The notes: generated from the letters alone by a model not told the origin. 43,316 nucleotides of DNA from Cudoniella acicularis (GCA_013054445.1 JAAMPI010000321.1:1-43316); one strand, 5' to 3'; shown: positions 32,356 to 43,316, counted from the stretch's first letter. Numbers and translations are program-made.

Positions 32356-33738
32356 GATTGCAAACTTTGGCGAGCCGCCGTAAATCAAAGGAAGAAGTAG
32401 GTTCAGCCAAGCGTTGAGATGGGACACTTAATCGTTTTCAAATATGAGACAAGTATTGCAAGCTCACAATGACCCTTCTTGAGATTAACAAAACAAAAAA
32501 GAAAGAACCCTTGAGCTTCGAGAAAAAATACTTCAGATGAAAAGAGTATGTAGGCCAGCCAACCAGAAATGAGTCTCAGAAAGGACCAAAGAAAGGACAG
32601 CGAACAGCAAAGCAACAGAGGACGAGCATTAATCAATGGCGAAATGCCAACGTGCCAACGATGCAGAACCACGATCTGCATCCCGCTAGAAAATGAAGGG
32701 ATACACATCTATTCGCGAGGCCAATGGTGGAGCCGGAGCGTTGGCGCTGCATGACACTCGTCGTTTCAACGAGGATTGGATCTTCATGCTTCATTTGTTT
32801 TGGTTCGTGACAGGTTCGCGGCTTGGAATGTCTTGCGAGGAACTACTCCCATTGCCCAAGAGAAAGAAAAAGAAATTGTGTCCTTGTTGTTAATTGATGG
32901 AATTAGAAGTCGAGTATCGAGTTATTTTTGCACACGTCACTATGAATGAGGGGTTGTGAGGTGATGTTGTGAGGGGGTTGGGCACATCCATGCTCGCTAA
33001 GCTCCCAACGCATGATGTGGGTCGGAATCTCCCCCCTAAAAAGGCCCGTGTTTGAGAATGGTGTTTCTAGCTGATTGGTCCATGCGAGAAATGTATGGCA
33101 TTTCTGCACTTCGTAATACCTCGGGTTCGGCAGAGAGCAGATCGATAACATTTCCGTTGCTGAAATTTAATTGCCAAAGTTTCCTGTTGGTATGAGTGAT
33201 TGTTGATTCGTGCTGAGTGTTTTAGTTTAGCTTTGTGGCAGCAATTTTGACAGCGAATTAAAGTTCAGGAAGTGGAGATATATGATCATATTTATTACTT
33301 CCTGCTTGACGTCATTCCTCGAGTGTTCACAAGGTGCCAATGTTTTGGAGTAAACAAAAACAAAGAAAATTTTTACTGCGGAGATATCATTGCCAAGGTT
33401 TCCTATCAAATCATTTCATTGTTGTCTTTCTTCGTTGATATATGGGCTTTAGGACAGCTCTGACGGTTTCCGATATCGTCTTGTCGTTTCGCGTATGCCT
33501 ACTTGCTATTCTCGTTGGCTTACGACCAAGTGGTCTCTAATCCTCCTTCCTTCAGGGGCTCAGGTGTCTACGAATGATTTCCCCATGCCCATGTTGAAGT
33601 TCTCTACCCCTTAACTCTGACATTTTAAACATCTCTTGGCTCCTGTATTTCCCAGTATCTTGAGCTCACAAATATGCAACTTGTTGTTTGAAGTGTTGTG
33701 ACAATGAGGTGCACTTCATCAATACAAAATCACACTCT
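32356..33738. other. Long intergenic stretch, no gene seen
   Basis: Includes the promoter side of the giant gene. Only short unrelated open frames occur. No repeats or RNA genes are recognised. Confidence 0.5.
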
Positions 33739-34210
33739 CTACTTCCTTCCCACTCCAATAACGGCCGTTCCCACCAGTTGTGACGGAGTCGTAGGATGTT
33801 TCGCCTTCACATACCCAATCATTAATTCAAGTGTCTCCCCCCTTTCCGCTTCCGTCATATCCCCCGTGAACTTCGCCATTCCCGGAAACCTCTCTAAAAT
33901 AAACCTGGCCACCTCCTTATAATTCTCAAAAGGCATATACCCCTCCACCTTCATAACACTCACATCTCTAAATCCAACAGCCTCAAACTCACCACGAACC
34001 CCTTCCTCCGTTCTCCACGTTGGTGACATTGCGGGAAAACCTTTCCCTGGACGAACTTTCCCGGGGAAAGACATGAGATCTTGCTAATCACTTCCTTGCC
34101 ACAAACTAGCGACGAAAACGCCATCGTCTTTCAGAGCGCGCTTTACTTCTCCTATGACTTTTCTCGCTTCAGGAATAAGGAAAATGTTAAAGTGTGTGCC
34201 TGGCAGCCTG
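33739..34210 (-). pseudogene. C-terminal remnant of a SAM methyltransferase
   Basis: Reading minus from about 34210: FLIPEARKVIGEVKRALKDD, then GVFVASLWQGSD, a TAG (34084-34086), then QDLMSFPGKVRPGKGFPAMS, ending ..TAVIGVGRK at 33739. This is the C-terminal half of a class I (type 11) methyltransferase, including the strand after the catalytic-site helix. The N-terminal SAM-binding half is missing; the similarity ends at the N-rich patch 34254-34411. The TAG sits where Trp is expected, again a CpA-to-TpA type change. Either a real truncation or an assembly break. Confidence 0.6.
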
Positions 34211-34898
34211 AGGCTACTATGGCACCCAGCACGTGCTTTAGGGCACGTCTCACNTGTAGTCTAGANANNTGGCCCGACGACCTGATCNTTGATTCTATAN
34301 AGTTGATAATATACTTGATTTACCCNAATTGAGCCCTCCGNACGATCCCTGTGTNNCTATTGCTTGTNTTGATGATACCACTCATCCGACCAGCTAGAGT
34401 CGACCAAATCNAATACGCTGCCCTCATCACTCGCAGATCCGTGCGTCAAAGCAGCCTCAGAATATATGCAGATCATTGCAAAATCTCGGCCCTCTCCTTG
34501 CGGTTCTAGAGAGAATCACACTAGCTAGCTGCTGCCATAGGATCATGGTTGGGAAACTCATTGGAGAGGGCCATGAGCCATCCATCTTTCGATATCTGGC
34601 TGGTGGTACTGCGAACAAACTCTGGCCGCAGAGTCTTGTCCGTCTCGTGTGTAGGTATATCCATACGAGCTTGTTATATTGCAGGTAGTCAAGTCGGCGG
34701 CAGGCTACGAGGCTGTCATCGCCACAGGCTGTGGAGACCTCAAGTTATTTAAACTTGGACATTTCCCTTGTAAGCAAGACCTCATCAATCATTATCCTCA
34801 TTCAACCTCATCCATAATTACGCTCATTCATATATCATTCTTTTCAATATCCCGTCTACAATCAAGTCCTCCACGGTCTACACTCCCTCTACCATCAT
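34211..34898. other. N-rich patch and promoter of the small aromatic-tailed gene
   Basis: Single Ns occur at 34254-34411, so this part is poorly resolved. Pyrimidine-rich sequence before 34899 looks like a 5' leader. Nothing else is supported. Confidence 0.5.
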
Positions 34899-35422
34899 GT
34901 CTGGCCCAATCAAGTCCTCATTAGCCAAAGCCGTTGCAGCCATCAAGGAGCCTGCTTTCCAAAAAAAGCACTGAAAGATTCGTCGAAGGTATCGCCGCTA
35001 AGGTCCCAATCATCACTGGAATCAAGTTGAACGGATCCCGGCCCCATAAATCTCATGACGACCCGGCTGATCCTAAGCCCGTCATATCCTTCGCCCTCTA
35101 CAAATCGAACAAGCTGAACAGCCGGAATCGTGTGGGAAGTGGTCACGTTCACGATGACGGCACTGGACATGTCAATTTCCCCTCCAAGTACAAGCAATAT
35201 CGTGCCATTACGGGGATGGAGTACAAACCTCCGAACAGCGGCACGTCTGGCCAGTCTAGCTCTGGGAAATCGAAGTCAGGTGGCTCCGACCTCACATGGA
35301 GGACAAACGAGCAGACCAAATATGCAGAATGGTGGGACGGCACGAAATGGGTTGCAGGAGATTGGTCTGACGAGTATCAAAAATGGTATGCTTATTACAA
35401 TGGCGAATGGTACTATTGGTAA
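34899..35422 (+). CDS. Small protein with aromatic-rich tail; poly-A frameshift
   Basis: An ATG at 34899 after a CT-rich leader starts MSGPIKSSLAKAVAAIKEPA. The frame breaks at an A7 run (34961-34967): one A fewer would join it to the open frame that continues KSTERFVEGIAAKVPIITG to 35422. The joined protein is about 173 residues. The end is highly aromatic (KYAEWWDGTKW, DWSDEYQKWYAYYNGEWYYW). There is no signal peptide and no known family. The A7 overcount looks like a sequencing error. The N-terminal helix is amphipathic. Confidence 0.6.
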
Positions 35423-36125
35423 TATCCCGCATGGTATTTGAGAACATTTGGGTTTGCGCGGGTCGCGCTTCCTATGTACTTGACTGCGTGAACTACATCT
35501 ATATCTTTTCATCCTGAGCTTCCTCAAAAATTAGTTAAGCTTATTTGAATATGTACTTAAATGTCTGTAGGCAGAAATTAAGCTGCCACCTGTCCACCTG
35601 CGCGAGGAAGCCTACTCGCCTCTAAGCCAGACCATATTTCAGCGCGTACGTATCGCAGGCCGAGTCCTGCCAGGGAACTCGCCCTCTTTCTTGTATGCAA
35701 GTAAGCGCTGCTCGTCTAGTGCTGACCATGGGTATGCATCCTCGTGCCCGAAAGCGCTTGTCCGGCCTCGTTCGAGTCTCTATCATCACCGCTGCTTAAC
35801 GGTTCCGGCCCTGGCGATGTGGTAGCCCCGGCGTCAACGGCATTGCTATGCCTGTGTCGGACACCCGCCGTGTCGCCATGGACAAGAGAGAATTCTGGCC
35901 TGTCATGACCGACTCGGACTACTGCAGTGAAGGAGGTCTGGTGGAGAGTACGGACGGTATGTAACCTTACTCAACGTCGGCTGGACGGCTCTAAACGATC
36001 GGTCAAGGTTGCCGCAGCCAGGCGACATATCTGTTTAAGATACTGAAAGAGGGCACAGTTTTCGACGTTGTTGAGCTATTCGGAGGCCGGCCAGTCCCGT
36101 GTCTAATCATCCAAAAACTATGTAC
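35423..36125. other. Intergenic with a possible short exon fragment
   Basis: A 38-codon open frame at 35848-35964 (MPVSDTRRVAMDKREFWPV) ends at GTATGTAAC, which could be a splice donor. No partner exon or family is recognised, so it is not called as a gene. Confidence 0.35.
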
Positions 36126-36970
36126 CTACTTGGTTTGCTCTACAAGGCGTAGAATGTACTTCAAGGTTTTCAGTAGCCGGATTCGCGGCCCTCGTAGCTC
36201 TGTCATTCGAACCCTAGCATCGATGGGTTTCTCAACACCTGCTAACTTCCATGGCTCTCGCCGGGCGATGACTATTCGTCTTTGGTTTTCAGCAATCATC
36301 TTGCAAATTGCTAAGAGGATTGTATCATACGGGCCACCTCTTTTGCCATCTAATATCCCGTGATCCAAAATGTACCTTCGAACGTTTGCTAAACTGTCGA
36401 GTCGTTTTCCTAGCTCAAGGTGTTCGTCGAGGAGATCGTAGGAGACTGCGATTGCGTCTGGACTGAATATCTTAATATGCGTCTAGATGAATCGCAATTG
36501 TCGGTAAAGTCCCTTCAATTTGTTCTTGGCTTTCCGGATCAGGCCATTAATGCCTGAATCAGACAGCTTTCGGACTAGAATCTCGCTATCTTGGTCTATA
36601 ATAGTTATTATAGATTCTTAGAATGGTCAGCGGCAAGAGCTTTAAAAGAGACAAGTTCTTACTAGTATTCCCGAGCGGAGAAACCATTTGGGCAGGAGAA
36701 AGAGTGACAACAGCGCTGAAGCCGACCTCTATACTACTCTCACATAATAGGCAACGGTTATCGCCCGAGCTTTTAGCCCAACGATCAAGACAAGCGAGAT
36801 AGTATATATGTCCTACCACGATCAGAAGCGGTTAGAGATTTGGCCGGATAACTTACTACATGCTATACAGACTTGAAATGCTTCTTCGATGGATCCTCCT
36901 TAAGAAACAGCGGCGAAATTGTTAATAGCCGTTGCTATACAAATGCCACACTCTAGCTCAAATCCCTGAG
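36126..36970 (-). pseudogene. RING-type zinc-finger gene with two stops
   Basis: Exons by splice signals are about 36857-36970, 36663-36812 and 36126-36595 (introns 44 and 67 nt). Joined, they read CGIC, then VCIACRHIYYLACLDRWAKS and RCLLC, a C-x2-C, C-x-H-x2-C, C-x2-C RING arrangement. A helical region (KLKGLYRQLRFI, AVSYDLLDEHLELGKRLDSL) follows and ends at 36126. In-frame TAA (36900-36902) and TAG (36483-36485) stops interrupt it; both could come from Gln codons by C-to-T. The 5' end is not clear. Confidence 0.55.
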
Positions 36971-37540
36971 GGCATGTGGACAGCGTTGATGAAAAAACTT
37001 ATGTTTAGGGCATGAGACCCCCTCAATCACATCTGTGAGGTTATTGAGTTTGTCGCCATTCGCTTGAACAGTCTCTACAGACAACCTGCAAAAAGTCAGG
37101 TCAAATTTACCGCGACAGACGTTGACTCAGAATACATACGCAACCATAATGTGAATAGATGAATATGAAGGCGCTAGAGTCGTCGCCAGTCTTGAGTGTA
37201 TGTGAACAAATAGCACATTATCCCGAGCTAGTATTGATGATCGTAGGCTGTAGGGGTGGTATTGATGGTGCTTTGACAGGAGAATAGCACCTGATCTCTG
37301 TTGTCAAATCAATGACTTTACATCATCTACTTGAGGCTGATGGTAGAGAACCGCATTTAAACTCCGTTGTCAAATCAATAACTTCACATCGTCCGGATAC
37401 TGATAAAGGCATGGTGGAGAAAATTAAGTACCTTAGAGACGGCAAATGCTGTATGTGCGAGAAGAGTAGAGGGAAAGTGTAGAGGAGAGGTTCAGTGGGA
37501 AACAACCCAGGCGAATACTTCATAGCTATGTAGTCGACAT
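36971..37540. other. Intergenic with a 66-bp tandem duplication
   Basis: No gene is seen. Two copies of GTTGTCAAATCAATGACTTT-like sequence at 37300 and 37366 form a tandem duplication. Confidence 0.5.
37280..37400. repeat. 66-bp tandem duplication
   Basis: GTTGTCAAATCAAT starts at 37300 and again at 37366, followed by similar ACTT(T/C)ACATC. Copies differ by transitions. Confidence 0.6.
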
Positions 37541-40060
37541 TGCATGCAGCTAGTGAGTTCGCAAGTGATGGTACTCGCATGAATCTGCCTCGTTGCTGCG
37601 CTCGAGTACGCCTCCGCAGCTTTATTAACCCCGGATTACATGAATCCGCCCTTCTCGCTGCATTTGCGTATCAGCCCTTCGCAATGCGCTTGCAATCGTC
37701 AAGTATGCCAACTCGGTTGCAGCAATCCTGGATTGCATGAACCCGCCCCTCGAGCTGCAGCTACACGAGCGGAGTATGCCTGCGCCGTCTCCGTGATTCT
37801 CGAGAGCAAGGTCTTCACCGCCCATTTGGTAACATTTCTCCATCATTCAGCCCACGCATATCCATGCATGAGCCGCCGTCTCTTGTTGGGTGATGGAAAC
37901 ACAGCCAAGGGTTGCATAATAGAACCTGTGTCGAGACACAACGAGCGACCTCCGCTGCGCAATCTCGAAGTGAGTCCGCATGAATACGTCCAGCACACGG
38001 TTGTGTGAGATTTCTGTTCCATGTATTACTAGCTGTTGGATCGCGCATGGTACCGAGTCCACATCGAGCGAAAGCTGTTCCCACTTTCCTAAGGCGGTAA
38101 CCTTCCGAATAAAAGCCTTCGTATATCCAAAATCCTCTAATCAATGCAACTTTGCCACTGACGTAATTCTGCCTCGCCATGCTTTGGAGTTCCTTGGTAC
38201 GCAGGAGGGGATCTTGATACAAACCCCTCCCTCGTCGCAACTCTGCCACTGAGTGAATCACTTCAGTGGTACTAGCCCTGATCTGCATGAAATTCCCAGT
38301 GACGCAAGGCAGACCAAAGCCGTACCATCCCTTCGGCGCAACTTGATCCACGCATAAATCCCAACTGCTCGGGAACCATGGAAATTCCGAGACACCTCTA
38401 TCAGTGCGATTTGCCGCCGAGATGTCTCTGCCCCATGTTGCTTGCGCGGCTTCCAGCTGAACCTGTCCATGGTCCTTCCCTTGGAACAGGCTCGCCGTTG
38501 CATGAATCTCACGACAGCCAACAGGCACACTAGTAACCGCAAACAGTTTCGTCAAAGCAACTCCTGCTGCTGAGGCGATTCTGCCTTGCCTTTCCTTGCC
38601 CGCATGAAATTCTCTGCCGCTCGGGAAGACAGAACTTTGGTATGGACCTTCCCCTGATGTGATTTCGCACCAGCGCGAGTCTCATCATGACTATTAAGCG
38701 CACCAGCTATCGTAACCCTCGATACAACTGCCGCACTATGCCTTGTTGCGCAGTCTCGCATGAATAATACCTTGCTCAGGGAAAGCATCTGGTGGCGTTA
38801 GATGAAGGGTAGCATGCTCATGGGGAGCGCCAAACGTTGACTCCTAGAATTTGTGTTATCCTTTTGACCTTTTGAAGCCGTACAGAATCGTCAATCGACT
38901 ATCATTGAGATGCAGTATTGTGTGTATTTGGAGGTGATTACTTGTGGCAGAAAGGAGTTGAATGGGTGGTTAACAGACTGACGCTGTGTTAGTGTACGAG
39001 TGAGGTTGAATCTGACGTTCGGTAAAGTTGGGGATGCGGCCCTACCTGACAGGGGTCCAAAATCGGCCCCTGTGCGGCATCCTCGAAAAGGTGGGCAGGG
39101 GAGCCAGAATCAACTCCTTGCTCAACGTCATCACGATTTTGGTAGGTTGAAAGAGGCATAGCAATATCTGAAAATATATGATAGGGAAACTGTAACCGAT
39201 TCTGAAAAGGGGCCAGAAGAGGATCCCCTGAATATGATCCAGCTGACTCATTAGCGTGCTCAGGACTCAGGGGCTCAGCTCAGGTTAGAGCAGCGACAGC
39301 TCAGGTCTAAAGACGGAAATGGACTTTGGTAGAGTCAATTGTCGTCCAAGATTATAGAGGTTAGAGTCGGTGAGCCGAGGTCTCGGTTGCTTTTAGCGAA
39401 TTTCAGGGGTCGACTAATAGCATTCATTCATTAATTTCTATTTATAGGTATGCTGGACTTAATGGACTTCGAAGGCTATTAATTATCCATACTCAGTAGT
39501 TGATTTAGATCTAAGCTGTGATTTATTGATCACGGAGCACTGCATTCATCATGGATTTTCCCTCTTTAAGCTACTCCTCTAATCAACGCATGAATTATAA
39601 AGGTTTTATGTTTCTCGCAGATATAAATGAGAATTATGTCGGAGTTTTCTATTGGAAGGTAGAGGGATGAGTGCTGGTACGGGTGTATGTGCAGATGAAT
39701 CTCCCCATAACACCGAACATTAGTGATTCCTCCCTGACGCAGCACTACTGCTGTGAAATGTTCACCATCCAGCAGACTTGCCACCTGCAATCTTCCTTTT
39801 ATCGACCCAGTAGTGCATTTATCCTTTACATGAACCTTGGTGTAATCCCTTCGTAACGCAACCTTATGGCCGCATGAATCCCATAATATAATCAACCAGC
39901 GAACCAGTTATCCCAATTATCCGTTATCCAACTAACCGCTAAGATACAACTAGTATAAACCTTTTCCTAATGTAATTTCACATTTACGTGAATATCATTA
40001 TATACAGGAGCTAAACCCGTTAATAAAGCACCTTAACCTTTTCTAGGTAAAGCAAAAACT
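37541..40060. repeat. Degenerate repeat region centred on GCATGAAT
   Basis: GCATGAA(T/A/C) recurs at about 37578, 37735, 37979, 38284, 38501, 38602, 38759, 39588 and 39872, with close variants at 37639 and 39825. Larger blocks repeat too, e.g. CCCTTCGTAACGCAAC-CGCATGAATC at 39847-39880 and CCCTTCGGCGCAACTT at 38329. The segments at 38647 (ACCTTCCCCTGATGTGATTT) and near 39960 (ACCTTTTCCTAATGTAATTT) are the same unit differing by C-to-T and G-to-A. The left part is GC-rich and the right part AT-drifted. A 246-residue minus-strand open frame (37815-38555) lies inside but shows no family features. Confidence 0.55.
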
Positions 40061-40247
40061 AAGAGAAAAAGAAAAAAAAAACACACGAGTAAAATATAAT
40101 ATCAAAAGTTTTAAAATAAAAAGGAATAAATTAAGTGCTACCGAAACTCATATTATAAAATCGCCCTTATAGCTGTACCTATAGGCGTCAAGGAGACGTT
40201 ATAGAATGATAAGGCTAAGACCTTTATTACGTGTGCGTAAGCGAATG

Positions 40248-40462
40248 TAGAAGGGTTCACCCCTTAACCGCCTACCATGAACACCAAAGAATTTGAGATT
40301 TTTAAAAAGCTCTTAGAAATTTGTAAAAGCTCGTTAGAATACTATAAATGAGCCGAAAATAACGAATATCAAGTTATTTTCTCGATTCAGTAGAGTTGTC
40401 GTAATGAAATAATAAGTTAGGGGATTGTCAGGTGTAGACGGTTTAAGGGGTGAACCCTTCTA
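40248..40462. mobile_element. TA-flanked MITE, 215 bp
   Basis: The left end TAGAAGGGTTCACCCCTTAA is the exact complement of the right end TTAAGGGGTGAACCCTTCTA, and pairing extends loosely through CCG-CTAC. The TA at each end suits mariner-type insertion. The interior has no coding frame. Confidence 0.8.
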
Positions 40463-41760
40463 GATCCAAAATCGGTTCCGGAGGAATCTCAGTCATAGGG
40501 AAGCCAAAATGGGATCTGCGCATAGAGACAAGGAAAGTGTAACCGGGCCTTAAGGGAGCCAAGACGGGCCCCTTGGGTACTAAAATAGCATCTCAATATA
40601 TGCTCATGCTGACTTTGCCGCTATCCGCTGTTACTCACCACTGCTCACCTGCATTTCACCTTCGCCTTACCTCTACCCGCCTTAGCTCACCAGCATTGCT
40701 GATAAAGCAGCCCTGCTCACCTTTCCGAACAGAAACAGATTTCGTGCAGGTGAGGATTCAGGTTCAACAACCAGGTGTTACTTGTCAATTGAAACAAGGT
40801 AATTAAACTTCGCCTATAAGGTTACATTCTATCACACACACACAAACACAAATATATATACATAAATCGAAATAGCAAAAAAATATTCCTTTAAGGCTTT
40901 TACCCGTGGAAGTAACTCTAGGTTATATAGTACATATCTTTGAGGATCTAGGTAGCGCTAGCTAAGAGAGGAAGGCGCGTCCAGCTGTCGAGGAAAACGC
41001 AATTCCTAGTGCTGAAAACCTGGTGCTGCGGGTCCATATATATAGCCTCACCAAGCATCCACCCATTCCACCTCCTTATTCTATAACCAGCAGTTTACTA
41101 CTGAATAAATATATCTTTACCGCTGCCCTGACACCAGTAATTAGCTACAATTAGAATAACTCACACACATTAATCCAAGCGATTGCGAAAGATGCTATCA
41201 CTGTGATAGGTATGCAGCTTCAAGACCGAGGTTATGCGCCTTCTCGAGACATAATTGTTCATTCTGATGCAAATTGTGTATCCGTGTGTATTGTTCCACG
41301 AATGATACAACCGTGAATCTTGATAGTGACTTGGAATATGCAGCGGTGAAGAGCCGTGTGTTTTCCCGTATATTCGTGTTTTTCCTTTTTGTCGCGGGTT
41401 CGAGGTTAGCTATTTGGCGCCTCTAAAGAATTGATTTAGAAGTCTGTCTTTGAAATTGCTTGCTTCTCTAATCAGAAATATACTATAGTAGCTAAGCATT
41501 CCAGGGTGCCCTTACATTAATCAGGGTTAAAAACCTCCACGAATTCCCTCCCTCCCGATTTCGTAACCCCTCCCTCCTATTTAGCTTTCTCATCTTTATT
41601 ATTTATCGGTAAACATCTTTTTACATAGAAGTCGATAGATTATCCACAGAAAATTATCTACGATCAATCGATCCCCCTCAGCCTCTACTCTCCCTTATAA
41701 AAATCAACAAAGAAGTGCATCGATTTTATTTCCCTGCTGCAGCAATAATAGCATCGTTGT
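40463..41760. other. Intergenic, no gene seen
   Basis: Contains a CA microsatellite (about 40832-40850) and T/A-rich tracts. I see no coding frame with motifs or splice structure. Confidence 0.5.
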
Positions 41761-41779
41761 CTGCAGTGAAGGTGGTCCG

Positions 41780-42863
41780 AGCAGATTACACTCACAACGA
41801 CCTCCTTCGATGATTTATTGAGCTCGTACCTATCTTTGCTTCCACCGATAGTCACTGTCGCGACTTTTACTCCTCATGTGTAAGTTGAAAAAAAATCGAT
41901 TCTCCCCACTGACTGCATTAAAAAAAAAAATGCCCTAAAAATCAAACTTTCAATAATAGTCGCGCGTAGAGATTGTTCTAATTTCGATTTTTTTTCTAGG
42001 TCGAAATTCGTAACTGTTACACAAGTTATCACCGAGACTGATGTTATGACGGAAGTTGAACTAGTAACTTCGGTTTTGACTGTTGTGGCTTTGGTTCCTA
42101 GGGGAGGTCTGCTATCTGCTGGAAATGTCGCTGCGCCTTCGTGCTTTTCGTCAGGAGTGCTGTATCCTGCTGCTAGTATGTCTTCCGGATGTTCCTGCTG
42201 TAAGCATTCATTTATTTCATCTAAAGCCCCTCTCTCTACCTTGCTCTTCCCATTTTCCTACAGACTTTATGAACACAGGTACATATAAAAATAATATAGC
42301 TAACACATGTAAGATTATCATTTTTTATCGTTATAGCACTTGGCACCTCAGCAGTTCCGATCCTAATCTCCGCAACGGCTCCAACACAAACAATCAGCAT
42401 AACCAGCACCCAAAGCCACTTCATCACTCAACAAAGCACCCAAACTCTCCAGCCCACAACCACCAGCACCACGACCTTCATTTCCGGGCCCACTTTCGCC
42501 TCCCCCTCCTGGTGCCTCATCGAAAACGCCACCAACGACTGCGAAGTTCACATGATTCGCTTCTACGCCGGCTACAGTTTCCAAGTAGCATTCCCAGACC
42601 CAGGGAATACCTCTGACCAATCCGCTACGGGCTACACTTCCACGACTATCTTTCTGGGCCCACTGCATGATGCGCAGGCTTTGCAGAGTTGCTTTGATTA
42701 TACGCAGGCGGGCGGTCCCGCTATGTGGACGTTTTGGTTGGTGTATAGTGTTGCGGAGGCGGAGTGGACTTGTACTTCGTATGAGAATGCTTGGTCCGAT
42801 GTGGCGTATATTAGTGTGCCGGATTCGGATATTGGGAGGGCGTATTTGTATTCCGCTAACTGA
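41780..42863 (+). CDS. Ser/Thr-rich, probably secreted Cys-containing protein (5' end unclear)
   Basis: Exons: about 41780-41879, 42000-42199, 42264-42278 (15-nt microexon) and 42337-42863, with introns of 120, 64 and 58 nt. Phases agree across all three joins. The sequence reads SKFVTVTQVITETDVMTEVE, a low-complexity Val/Thr stretch, then a Cys-containing part (SPSWCLIENATNDCEVHMIR; QSCFDYTQAGG; WTCTSYENAW) ending YLYSAN. Thr/Ser-rich segments and an N-glycosylation sequon (NAT) suit a wall or secreted protein. I could not place the first exon and signal peptide, so the start is unknown. No family is recognised. Confidence 0.5.
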
Positions 42864-43316
42864 GTCCGGAATGGTGTCTTAAATGGTGGTGAAGCTAGAT
42901 GGATGTTTGGAATGAGGACGGGGGGATCGAAGTTAAGTGCATAAGTAAGATTACGAAGGAAGTGGACGCAAGGACATTCGTTCCTTTGGGTTTCGGGAAA
43001 GTATATTCAGAGTGAGATTTGAACTTTGAGTTTCGAGAAAGCAATAATGACGGGGTTATGGGGACAAGAAATGAAAGTTGGGCTATGTGTGAGAGATTCG
43101 GCAGGAATGTGGCTTATAGTAATGTAGAATGATTAATGTATAGTGGTCAACAAGGGAAAATAACGATTAAATTAAATAAAATTAAATATAAATCTTGTTT
43201 TGAAATTGTTTACTGTGGCCTGCTAGCGTATGTTAGTTAAATGCCTTCACGACCAGAAGCACAAGACCCTTACACCCACACCACAGCAGCTACACCCTTA
43301 CTTATCCTACCCTTAC
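42864..43316. other. Window end, no gene seen
   Basis: The 3' region of the preceding gene. The last 50 bases are rich in CCCTTAC-like strings but are not a regular telomere repeat. Confidence 0.5.

Noticed and set aside
37815..38555. 246-residue minus-strand open frame
   Set aside because: It lies in the repeat field, has no motif or splice signs, and its composition follows the GC-rich repeats.
39045..39245. Possible inverted-repeat element around CAGGGGTCC and GGATCCCCTG
   Set aside because: Arms are short and imperfect; I could not separate it from the surrounding degenerate repeats.
43260..43316. Telomere-like CCCTTAC strings at the window end
   Set aside because: The strings are irregular and do not match TTAGGG repeats; the end is simply where the window stops.
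1..43316. CRISPR array or bacterial operon features
   Set aside because: Spliceosomal introns throughout and no regularly spaced direct repeats with unique spacers.

Overview
The window looks like nuclear DNA of a filamentous ascomycete (Pezizomycotina). Introns are 41-65 nt (one of 120 nt) with GTAAGT/GTATGT donors and CTAAC/CTAAT-type branch points. Gene families are typical of that group: DUF3328/UstYa, GH75 chitosanase, DUF4419, 2EXR, ankyrin proteins and large acidic disordered proteins. AT-rich transposon relics carry CpA-to-TpA (RIP-like) decay. Leotiomycetes/Helotiales is my best guess, with low confidence.

Region 0.4-13.6 kb is the most interesting. A secreted precursor (428-1274, -) carries ten near-identical copies of RDELECAAGDMACTGLV. 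It is followed by an asparaginase-type Ntn hydrolase with a HIT-like extension (1971-3807, +), a decayed ankyrin gene (3932-6214, -), a small P-loop kinase-like protein (7649-8236, -), a UstYa-like DUF3328 protein (9290-10214, -), a divergently transcribed stand-alone AsnRS-like protein (10687-11934, +) and a C2H2 zinc-finger regulator (12540-13589, -). The 11-mer GGCCTTGCATA occurs five times, and every copy lies within about 500 bp upstream of the start codons of the precursor, hydrolase, P-loop, DUF3328 and AsnRS-like genes. Together this suggests a possible undescribed RiPP-like or signalling-peptide locus. Co-function is inferred, not shown.

Region 13.6-24 kb is repeat-rich: an 89-bp tandem duplication, two members of one MITE family (6.3 and 14.9 kb), a heavily RIP-mutated Tc1/mariner element (16.0-17.4 kb), a DUF4419 gene with three TAG stops, an intact GH75 chitosanase with a Cys-rich tail, and a 2EXR gene split by an AT-rich element.

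Region 24-32.4 kb is one two-exon gene for an about 2,700-residue acidic, repeat-bearing coiled-coil protein, with an in-frame coding-like extension beyond its TGA.

Region 32.4-43.3 kb holds a truncated methyltransferase next to an N-rich patch, a small aromatic-tailed protein with a homopolymer frameshift, a decayed RING-type gene, a degenerate GCATGAAT-centred repeat region (37.5-40.1 kb), a TA-flanked MITE (40.25-40.46 kb) and a Ser/Thr-rich, probably secreted gene with a 15-nt microexon. Several frameshifts fall at homopolymers, so some broken genes may be sequence errors. The RIP-type stops are substitutions and look real.
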